A stretch of 64,000 bases of DNA, from NCBI RefSeq assembly GCF_000210295.1, contig NC_026740.1, positions 2,160,449 through 2,224,448 of the forward strand. Reading direction: 5' to 3'. This stretch comes from Trypanosoma brucei gambiense DAL972. Its lineage: Eukaryota; Euglenozoa; Kinetoplastea; Trypanosomatida; Trypanosomatidae. The notes under the pieces were generated by a model that did no database searches, was not told the origin of the DNA, and saw only the letters and a list, made by a program, of their open reading frames with translations. Positions 55,625 to 64,000 of this stretch are shown here, piece by piece; position 1 is the first letter of the stretch; each line of letters starts with the position of its first letter. The position numbers and the translations under genes were made by a program.

Positions 55625-57143
55625 AGGGGCACCAGTGAGCGTATCCCCTACGCGTCTATGCGCTGCGGTGCCATGGCGTTGGTCAATATGGTTACATGAG
55701 TGCCGTGTAGGACGATGCCAGTGTGAGCCAGCGGGATGCTGTAAGAATTTGCGTAGCATCTTGCGCTTCAAAGGAAAAGAAAAGGAGGTGAAAAAGATGG
55801 TGGCTCGTGGGTCACTTTTCAACTTCTTTCGTCTTAATTTAAAACATAGGGGGTTTGCTGTAAGGCTCATCCTTTCCTTTCTTCCCTTCACCACTTTTTC
55901 TCTCACTTTATTTACTTATACTTTTTTTTTCCTTTTTCAAAATGGGAATAACTTTACTGCAGCGGTTGTTAACGGATTTCAGATGAACGGGGGAGGCGCG
56001 GTGTTGTGTCTTGGTTTTGATGTCTGTTCGCACTTTGGAAGGATAAAGGCACAAAGAAAAAAAAGGGGGACGATAACATTATTATTGCCTTACTTCTTCC
56101 TTAAACACCTTTCGGCTATTATGTTTTGCTACTGTTGTTGCTGTTGTTTTTGTCAGTGGTTCTTTGTGGCGCACTCTGGGAGCCCTTTCGTCTAGGGCGG
56201 ACTCCTTTGCCTTCATCCAGATGTTCTTGCGGGGTGTTCTGTAACATAAAGAAGAGGAAATAGTAATAGTATGAGAGGGTGGTGGTGGAGGGAAAGGATC
56301 TCATCACTAACGATGACTGTAAGGTTGGTTCGGTAAGTTGTGCGTGCGCAACGCGTGTCATCATGCAGCATTCAGCCCTCAGATATATACTGCTCGGTTC
56401 GTTGTCCAATGCCATCTTTTAAAAAGATGTGAGTGAGTGTGTGTGTGTGTGTGTGTGCTTCTCGTGTGATGGAAGCGCTGGTTTGCGCTTTGCCTACTTC
56501 GGCCCCATCGGATTCTTACATGCGTGTTGTGCGGGGGGAGGGGAGACGTTTTAGCGCTGTGCATCAGTACCTTGTAGGAATGTCAAATGCATCCAGCCGC
56601 TGGCAAAACTGAGGTTGTATTTCGTATTTCTGGTCACACGATAACTGCACATGTCGCATTCCACACATCAGTTACTTGTTTTGTTTTTTTTTTTCGTCAA
56701 CCGGTCACGTAATGATCGCTCGTGTAAGGCTGTGGTGCCCAGCGAAACTACTCCCGAGACTGCTATGGCGGCCGGCGTTTATGCCCGCTTTAGTTTGCGT
56801 GAGAAGCGCCATCTGTGTGGAATGGTGGGTCTGCGGTGCTAAGCATATACAAGCCCAATTTTGTGTGTGTGTTTCCGGGAGTTTGGTAGTGAGGAACTGT
56901 TGTTTTTTTTTTCCCCCTCTCATTTCCCGTAACATACGACCCGGATCATTTTTTTTTCTTTTTTTGCATGTGGGGAGGGGTGACTTTCGTGCACAAGTGG
57001 GGAAGCACACTGAGTTTGCTGAGAGCGCCAGTCGTCTGCGCACAATCAGACGTGGGTGTCGGCCAAAACTGATGTGCCACCATTGTGAGTAACTATGAGT
57101 TGTATTGTAAAGGCGTAACTGCCGTCTCATCTTTTTTCTTCCC
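55625..57143. other. Intergenic region
   Basis: About 1.5 kb following the dioxygenase gene, with T-rich tracts at about 55910-55940, 56680-56696, 56905-56920 and 56948-56968, and a (GT)n run at about 56437-56458. The T-rich tracts near the end suit a splice-acceptor region for the next gene. No gene called. Confidence 0.55.
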
Positions 57144-57751
57144 ATGTTTGAAGAAATTTCGAACAGCAAGTGGCAGATTTGCATGGAAATGGAGCAGGCT
57201 CCAGCGGTGTCAATATTCAGGCTTCTCACCGCGCTGATTTGCGCATCGAACATTGCAGTTGAGGCTTTCAATGTCGAGGGAGGCGTGAAGGATTTGAAAG
57301 AAGCAAATACGATGGTAAGGCACGGGATCCAGTTGGAGAGAATATCAGAGGACATCGCAAAATGTCTGAAGCACGATAAGGAAGACCCTGAAGGTTGGGA
57401 AAAGGCTTGCAATCTCGCTGAGGAAGCGCTGGATATGCTTAAAAGAATAGCTGGTGAGCTTAATGGACCAAGGGGAAATGTGGCTGAAAAGCCAAAAGCA
57501 AAACAGGGACATAGTGAGAAGATAACTGGAGGTTGGAGAGATTGGAGGAGGGAATCAATAAAACCAAGAATAGGTGTAAATGGCTCTTCCCCAACCTTAA
57601 TGGGGACGACTGAGATGTATGTTTCGGTTGTAAAAGTATGTGTGGAAGGAGGTGGTGTGACAAGCATATGTTTAGTTGGTAGTGCCTCCAGCGTTAAACC
57701 TAACAGCAAGGATCTTCAGTTTGATTTTGATGCGTGTGTCCAGCACTGGAT
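57144..57751 (+). CDS. Signal-peptide-bearing helical protein, copy left of the gap (partial)
   Basis: Open from ATG 57144 to the N gap, 202 codons, 3' end missing. The first AGs after the pyrimidine tract fall inside codons 2-8 of this frame, so translation more likely begins at ATG 57183 or 57189 (MEQAPAVSIF...). The new N-terminus is then a good signal peptide (IFRLLTALICASNIAVEAF). A charged helical region follows with cysteines spaced through it (KCLKHDKE, KACNLAEEAL), then a Gly/Ser-rich part with a C-x-x-x-x-x-x-x-x-x-C strand pair. The layout recalls trypanosome surface glycoproteins such as the invariant surface glycoproteins, but I cannot place it in that family. Almost the same sequence recurs right of the gap. 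Confidence 0.55.
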
Positions 57752-58083
57752 NNNNNNNNNNNNNNNNNNNNNNNNNNNNNNNNNNNNNNNNNNNNNNNNN
57801 NNNNNNNNNNNNNNNNNNNNNNNNNNNNNNNNNNNNNNNNNNNNNNNNNNNNNNNNNNNNNNNNNNNNNNNNNNNNNNNNNNNNNNNNNNNNNNNNNNNN
57901 NNNNNNNNNNNNNNNNNNNNNNNNNNNNNNNNNNNNNNNNNNNNNNNNNNNNNNNNNNNNNNNNNNNNNNNNNNNNNNNNNNNNNNNNNNNNNNNNNNNN
58001 NNNNNNNNNNNNNNNNNNNNNNNNNNNNNNNNNNNNNNNNNNNNNNNNNNNNNNNNNNNNNNNNNNNNNNNNNNNNNNNNNNN
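57752..58083. other. Assembly gap (332 N)
   Basis: A run of N inside the helical-protein gene, flanked by direct copies of the same roughly 690 bp. Confidence 1.
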
Positions 58084-58165
58084 GCCTAAACTGATGTGCC
58101 ACCATTGTGAGTAACTATGAGTTGTATTGTAAAGGCGTAACTGCCGTCTCATCTTTTTTCTTCCC

Positions 58166-58996
58166 ATGTTTGAAGAAATTTCGAACAGCAAGTGGCAGAT
58201 TTGCATGGAAATGGAGCAGGCTCCAGCGGTGTCAATATTCAGGCTTCTCACCGCGCTGATTTGCGCAACGAACATTGCAGTTGAGGCTTTCAATGTCGAG
58301 GGACCCTTATAGGATTGAAAGAAGCAAATACGATGTAAGGCACGGGATCCAGTTGGAGAGAATATCAGAGGACATCGCAAAATGTCTGAAGCACGATAAG
58401 GAAGACCCTGAAGGTTGGGAAAAGGCTTGCAATCTCGCTGAGGAAGCGCTGGATATGCTTAAAAGAATAGCTGGTGAGCTTAATGGACCAAGGGGAAATG
58501 TGGCTGAAAAGCCAAAAGCAAAACAGGGACATAGTGAGAAGATAACTGGAGGTTGGAGAGATTGGAGGAGGGAATCAATAAAACCAAGAATAGGTGTAAA
58601 TGGCTCTTCCCCAACCTTAATGGGGACGACTGAGATGTATGTTTCGGTTGTAAAAGTATGTGTGGAAGGAGGTGGTGTGACAAGCATATGTTTAGTTGGT
58701 AGTGCCTCCAGCGTTAAACCTAACAGCAAGGATCTTCAGTTTGATTTTGATGCGTGTGTCCAGCACTGGATAGATATTATAGGTGAATGTGGAGATCCTA
58801 CGATTATGGGTATGTCAACACTGCCTGGTGGCGATGCAACAAAAGGGGACCGTCAGAAACAAAAAGAAGAGAACCACACTCTTCAAACTCCTTCCTCCTA
58901 GTAATTTTTGCTACAATGCTTTTCCTTCACGGAAGATGTGGATGCTATATTATTAAAGAAACTTGTGGGGAGAGAATGTGGTATAGGTGTGTTTAA
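58166..58996 (+). pseudogene. Signal-peptide-bearing helical protein, copy right of the gap, frame-disrupted
   Basis: Matches 57144-57751 at an offset of 1020-1022 bp. Two 1-nt deletions and a few substitutions, all within about 58265-58340, break the frame: the first part ends at a TAG near 58314, and the rest reads on in another frame to 58901. At the 3' end a different frame (to 58996) encodes SSNSFLLVIFATMLFLHG, a likely transmembrane segment, followed by a short tail, which is what a type I surface protein would need. Identity outside the disrupted patch is near-complete, so this is probably the same gene read from a poor contig end, though a true tandem pseudogene cannot be excluded. 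Confidence 0.5.
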
Positions 58997-59615
58997 TTCC
59001 TCTGCGTTTTTGGTGCTTCTTTTCTTTGCATGATCTTTTTTTTTTATTATCAAAGCGGCAACGTTGTAATAGGGGTTATAAAATAAAATCCTCATCTTTA
59101 TTACACCACACAGAAATGCCATTCAATATTGTTAGTCTCTTATTCCTCGGAGGAATGGAATGTCACGGTGTCGCAATTTATGATTTTATATGTTGAATTT
59201 TTCAACGTGCTAACACTATCATTCTCTTCACTTATTTGAACGAAAAGGGCTCTCAGGAACAAGAAGCGACTGTTTCTTTACGCGATACGGGTTTTGACAT
59301 GATATTGCCGCGATAAATCATATTGCAAAAATTACAGGTCTCCAATATGTCGCAGTCTGAATAAACAGACTTTAATTACGCTGATGAATGTAGCGAGAGA
59401 AATTGAGTGAGAAGGCGTGTTGGCTTTGCGTCGCGGCATTATGAATAAGTATTACGCATCCGCGTTGGCAGAAATTAGTGCACGCACAGAGCACCTTGGC
59501 CAGCAAGTAGCGGTGACAAATTTGGGTCGATGACTGTTGGACGTGATGGTCTTGCGGCTACAGAAGATTGTGGCGATAAGCGAGATCAAATAAGCGAGTC
59601 CCTTAAAAGGTCGGA

Positions 59616-60120
59616 ATGGCTCAGATTATTACTTTTCGTCCGGATTGGAAGGAGTGTGTGGTTTTTGCGTTTGGTGTGGATTACGACAAGTCGTCGGGTG
59701 GAGATCCCGGCACCGATACGGAAGCATTTCCAATGGAACAGGGACAGTGTAGCGCTCCTCGATTGGTTGGTGACACCCAAGACAGCCAAGTCCAATTCAC
59801 ACCGAGCAGGTCGTTAAGTTCGCATTCGGGGATTAGGACGCTCTCGATATTACGCGACTACTCTCCACTTTGAAGCTCAAGGAACATGTAACAACGCTCA
59901 CAACAACCAAAGTCGAACGTATTCTGACTTCATGGGAGGTGATGACGCACCCCGTTAGAAGAGGGGCCTTTACAGCATGCTGCAGCCACAATTTGTGGAA
60001 GAACACAGCATGGATCCTCGCATTATTCCCCAACTGATTAAGCACATCTATTCATTCCACTTGCCGAGGAACACTGTCAGCCACTTGGATAAATACACCG
60101 CCATGTTGACTAATATGTAG
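59616..60120 (+). pseudogene. Decayed coding sequence, multiple frames
   Basis: A frame from ATG 59616 (MAQIITFRPDWKECVVFAFG...) gives way after about 59850 to another frame reading RYYATTLHFEAQGTCNNAHN..., which crosses a TAG near 59956 and continues KRGLYSMLQPQFVEEHSMDP... to TAG near 60118. Composition is protein-like throughout, so a frameshift plus a stop in one old gene is the simplest view. Not recognised. Confidence 0.35.
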
Positions 60121-60839
60121 AATATAGTCTCTATGATGTAACCCATGTCTTAGATGAAGGATAAGAGCCATGGGAGCCGCCAGTGCGTTGTCCCTTCAAG
60201 ACACACGGTTATACGATAACAAGGAGGGCGCATGCCAGACGCCTGTTGAATACGCAGGACAAGGCTTCCATTCCTTTACAGCAACTGCACGTCCCGCTGC
60301 TGGAGATATATTGAATCATTTCTCGCTTAAATTCGAGTGTGGAATGTAGATTTCAACATCTCTGGGGACTGATCGGGCTGAGACCAAAAGGGACCAGTGA
60401 AAGGAGCCCTCATGTTATTTCCATCGGCGATGATCGTTTACTTTGGAAGGTCGGTATCGTAAAGGATGCCTCCTCCGCACCAACAGGAGCTCGGGTCATC
60501 CCTTTTCTCAATTGCAGAGGATAAACTCTTCAACGAGCGTCGCTGGTGAATTGCGGGGCCTCAAGAGAAATAACAAAAGCGGATGAACCTTACGAGGCAA
60601 TTGTTCCTTTTGGAACACATTTCAAAATACCTTCATGCGGTTACTATCCTGAGTTGTCGACTTTTTCTGTCTGTTTTTTTTGTTTTTTCTTAGAGGCGTT
60701 ACGTCGTCGTCTTTTGCCTCGGACAGAGAACTTGTCCCCGCTACAGAGGTCGCTTTGTTGCCACTGTCCGCGCTTGGTTTAGTAAGTGGGTATTGCTTTC
60801 TTGCCTGTTTAAAAAGAAGAAACGCACGGTTACACCCAA

Positions 60840-60930
60840 TTGGGAACCCGCAGTTGATTTGGTCACAGATGGCTCTTTGAGGGGTTGTGGGTCTGGGGCA
60901 TGTCCTCTTATTGGATTCCGGTGAGGTGAA
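60840..60930 (+). pseudogene. Possible RNase H-like fragment of a retroposon
   Basis: One frame reads WEPAVDLVTDGSLRGCGSGA, and T-D-G-S followed by a Gly-rich turn is the start of an RNase H domain, which the trypanosome ingi retroposons encode. Only this one motif is seen and the frame closes soon after, so the match may be chance. Confidence 0.15.
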
Positions 60931-62270
60931 AGTAATGTTGTGTGGTGCCGTTGGTTTAAGTTCCCTTTTCTTATCATGCAGGCTCAGGCCCGTGTCCTCC
61001 GACTCTCCTCAGTAGCATTCGTGGAATCCTTTCCCCCTGAGTATTGACATTTGGGTTGATAATACATTCCTGTAAGGCGCGGAAGCAAAAGGAAACACAA
61101 AAGCCTACGGTCTTTCCGTGGCCATGGATGAGATGTTTATGATATTTGATTCCCACAACATTAGCACAAATTACTCGTTTAACCGCTCCGTCAGCAAACC
61201 GGCGGTCGGCTCCCGCGGAGGCACACGGTTTAACTGTGCAAAGTTGGTGAAAGAGTGTAACTTACAAAAGGAAGTGGCGGTGTCCCGAGGCTTTTGGGGA
61301 CCACATGAACTGCCCTTTCACAAGTCTACTGTGAAATAAATATTCCGCTGCTGCTTGCCACCTAAGTTTGTGTCAGATGGGTATTGATGATTATAGATTT
61401 AGTTTGCAGCTCCTTGTTCCCCTCTATTTCATTTTCTTCCTCCATACATTAAGAGATCAAACAACTCCGAAAATCCATATTCTCATCAGCATTGTTGTCT
61501 GTACGGTGGTTCTGTGAAGTTTTTATTTCTAATGTGTTGTTACCAGTTGCGTTCATACACCTAAGATGTGTACGTTAAGAAGCTGAAGCGTGTGAAGTGG
61601 ACGTTGCCACAAAGTAAAACTATCATCTGGTGCCGATTCAACGTGTTTGCTTCAATCCCCTTTTACATCTCCCCTGTGGATATTTTGGTTTGTGGGAGGT
61701 ATCTCTCAAATGAAACTGCTGCCGACAACTATTAGCAACATCTAATATCTGTGTATAGCTTCCTGCATGTTTCCGTATGCTTCTTGTAACTTTCCTCATA
61801 TTCCCTCATACCCATTCTCTCTCTCTTTTACCTTTAGACAACCAAGGAATATGAAGCTGAGCAATGTCTGCCATGCTGTTGTCAGTTGAATGTTAACTGT
61901 GACTGCTAGTGTGCTTTGTTTTTGTTACTGGAATCCAGTCTATGATACTGTAATGCTCCATTTACGCATTTACTCTTATGCCTAGTGATGTTTTATGTTT
62001 TTGTATCGGATACATGAATGATGTGTGTGTGTGTGTGAGGGGGAGAATGTGTGTTGAATTACTTTCACACTGTTGTGGTTTGTATAATGTTATCCACTAC
62101 AGTAGTTCCCTTTCCTGCACTCATATATACAATTATCATATGGAGTCTTATTGTGCCACAATCCAACATATCTGTACATATGCAGTCTATTAATCCTGCA
62201 CCAATACTTTGTTATTATGCCGTTTTTGTCCTGTAGTTTGAAAGTTGAATTACGTTGAATTACCAGTATT

Positions 62271-64000
62271 ATGGTTATCTTCATGCGTGAATTGTATGTT
62301 AGGGATGGCGTAGTCACTTGCGTAGTGTTTTCTTTGTTACTACAGGTGCTGACTGCATCATCACTTGCAAGTGGTGAAATACAGGTAAAGGTATACAACA
62401 TGTTATACAGTGGCAAGATTTCAGCAAAGGTATATGATCCTATTACTGCAGGCTTCAACGCATCTATTACCAACGGAAAGTCGCCTTCAGGTGCTAAAGT
62501 GACAGTCATATATGTTCCACCTAAGAATGATTCAGATTATGTTCAGTATCTGAACAACGACACGTCATTTGTCAACTTAAGCGAAATATCTGTTGTGCTG
62601 GGACCTGTGGGTGACAAAAACACTCTCGACTTAACCGAATATTTCAAAGAAAAAAAGGTGATTGGTTTCTCACCCTTCACAGGATCCAGTAAGGTACGCA
62701 GTTGGAATCCTAATCTGTACTTCCTGACGGCGTCACCCGCTGCTGAGATGCTTGCTCTTCTCCGTTATGCTATCACTCAGTTACGGTTACATCGACTGGG
62801 TTTCATGTACTTGAAAGATGTCTCTTATGGTGATGATGAATATAAGCTTGCTGTGGAATTGACAACACGGATGGACCGCAAACTGTGTGGTGTTTTTTCA
62901 TTGAAGAGTCAACTTCGTGAGGAATCGGATGTTAGTACCTTCACTGCGGAATGGGATAGGTTTGCCAATACTCGACCCCAGGGTGTGATTGTATTTGGCT
63001 CTCCAATCCCTGATACGAAGAGATTCCTGGTGAAATCATTAGAAGATGAAAGGACAAAAAATGGATATTTGCTCATACCCTCTACACTCCAATATGTGAT
63101 CGACAACAAGTGGTCAGAAGAGTTGAATAGGAGCAAATTTACAGCCGATAAGACAATAATAACAGGGACTAATCCACTTGCGAAGGATGATGGCTATGAT
63201 GCAATTAAACGTTTTAACAGAGAAATGACTAAGTTCCTGAAGGACAACAAAAATAATTTTTCAAGTATATGGAATGTTAACCTAAATGTTGACGAAAGCA
63301 ACTTCACCGAGCAAGACACTGAAGGTGAGCTGATGGTGAGTGGATGGATTGCTGGAGAGGTATTGAAACAAGCACTGAGTTGTCGCGAATGGCTGACTAG
63401 CAGGGATGCATTTATTACATCACTTTACAATCAACGTCGTTATGTAATTGATGATATTGTTGTTGGTGACTTTGGTGGTGAGTGCCGTGGTATGGCGGGT
63501 GAGCGGGGTGCATCATGTTTATGTAATCAGGGTGGGAATGTGGTGTACATGAAGAAGATAGGAAAGGATCATCGGCTACATCCCATGAAGGAAGGTGTAT
63601 TAGCTCTTACTTCATCTCGCTGCTATCGAGACCTGTCACAGCTGTACGCCCCATTGAGTGGCATCATGTTTAAACTAACTGATGACCCAAAGGCACTGCG
63701 TACTGCAGAGGCAATATACGATGGTGCCTTTTATGTTGTTGGAAAGGGTCAACTTGGTCACTCTGATAGATTCTTTTTGCACTGGCTATCCTCGAAATCT
63801 CATGATACTTCTACAACTCTGTATGGTGAAGTGGAGAAGCGAGTTGTAACTGCTGTGTTTGGTGTTGTGGATGATTCGTTACTGTCCACGAAGGGTATGG
63901 CATTCATCGATCCTATAACACTCACACCACAACTGAGTAACCCCAGAAGGAATGTGATCCACCTGTCACCAACACTTGAGCAACAACTATTCGTGATAGT
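62271..64000 (+). CDS. GRESAG4: Receptor-type adenylate cyclase, GRESAG4/ESAG4 family, N-terminal part (cut by window edge)
   Basis: An ATG at 62271 opens a frame that runs 576 codons to the right edge without a stop (a second ATG at 62283 is possible). A hydrophobic signal segment at residues 13-30 (VVTCVVFSLLLQVLTASS) leads into the extracellular ligand-binding-protein-like region. Shared landmarks with the complete cyclase at 27654-31271: G-E-L-M-V-x-G-W-I-A-G-E-V-L, L-Y-x-Q-R-R-Y-V-I-D-D, G-D-x-G-G-E-C, and V-I-H-L-S-P-T-L-E-Q-Q-L at the very end. The transmembrane and cyclase domains should lie beyond the window. Codon use is noticeably richer in A and T than in the left copy, and identity is moderate, so these are old paralogues and not a recent inverted duplication. 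Confidence 0.93.
   Translation, partial: MVIFMRELYVRDGVVTCVVFSLLLQVLTASSLASGEIQVKVYNMLYSGKISAKVYDPITAGFNASITNGKSPSGAKVTVIYVPPKNDSDYVQYLNNDTSFVNLSEISVVLGPVGDKNTLDLTEYFKEKKVIGFSPFTGSSKVRSWNPNLYFLTASPAAEMLALLRYAITQLRLHRLGFMYLKDVSYGDDEYKLAVELTTRMDRKLCGVFSLKSQLREESDVSTFTAEWDRFANTRPQGVIVFGSPIPDTKRFLVKSLEDERTKNGYLLIPSTLQYVIDNKWSEELNRSKFTADKTIITGTNPLAKDDGYDAIKRFNREMTKFLKDNKNNFSSIWNVNLNVDESNFTEQDTEGELMVSGWIAGEVLKQALSCREWLTSRDAFITSLYNQRRYVIDDIVVGDFGGECRGMAGERGASCLCNQGGNVVYMKKIGKDHRLHPMKEGVLALTSSRCYRDLSQLYAPLSGIMFKLTDDPKALRTAEAIYDGAFYVVGKGQLGHSDRFFLHWLSSKSHDTSTTLYGEVEKRVVTAVFGVVDDSLLSTKGMAFIDPITLTPQLSNPRRNVIHLSPTLEQQLFVI

Larger units (their letters stand above)
58997..62270. other. 3.3-kb region with decayed coding traces, upstream of the second cyclase
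   Basis: Protein-like segments in shifting frames occur at 59530-60120 and 60330-60950 (listed separately where supportable). 61.3-62.27 kb is AT-rich with a (GT)n run at about 62021-62036 and T-rich stretches, suiting untranslated and splice-acceptor sequence. No intact gene seen. Confidence 0.5.

Overview
The window looks like chromosomal DNA from an African trypanosome of the Trypanosoma brucei group. The evidence is: intron-free genes in long one-directional clusters; pyrimidine tracts followed by AG just before several start codons (trans-splice acceptors); a receptor adenylate cyclase of the GRESAG4/ESAG4 type on each arm; a trypanosome sialidase/trans-sialidase; and a kinetoplastid CRK-type kinase. 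From memory, the order CRK2 - ATP synthase alpha - NOG2 - GRESAG4 - sialidase - thymine-7-hydroxylase-like - GRESAG4 resembles the distal part of T. brucei chromosome 7. I could not check this.

Left arm (1-39.8 kb), all genes on the minus strand. In window order these are: a partial MSP-domain protein cut by the left edge; the cyclin-dependent kinase CRK2; a small Sm/LSm protein; a very large coiled-coil protein made of 9-residue EARLKAEEE-type repeats, broken by an apparent 1-nt frameshift; an MECR-like MDR oxidoreductase; the mitochondrial F1-ATP synthase alpha subunit; a small one-membrane-span protein; the nucleolar GTPase NOG2; a Skp1-like protein; a receptor adenylate cyclase; and a membrane-anchored sialidase. 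Most are housekeeping genes, and the cyclase and sialidase lie closest to the strand switch.

Middle (about 39.8-46.1 kb): a divergent strand-switch region with no convincing gene. It carries a run of 17 G and a decayed reading frame. In T. brucei such regions are RNA polymerase II initiation zones. Runs of C on the plus strand to the left become runs of G to the right, so in nearly every case the G run is on the RNA-like strand.

Right arm (46-64 kb), plus strand and gene-poor: a RING-finger coiled-coil protein; a 2-oxoglutarate/Fe(II) dioxygenase resembling thymine-7-hydroxylase, preceded by a perfect 26-bp inverted repeat; a secreted or membrane protein gene present as two near-identical pieces around an N gap; several decayed coding traces; and the first 576 codons of a second receptor adenylate cyclase running off the right edge.

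Both N gaps (31914-32293 and 57752-58083) are bounded by direct copies of the same sequence (255 bp and about 690 bp). They probably mark unjoined overlapping contig ends rather than real duplications. Start codons were re-examined for ATG use and differ from the longest open frame for the LSm, sialidase, dioxygenase and RING genes.
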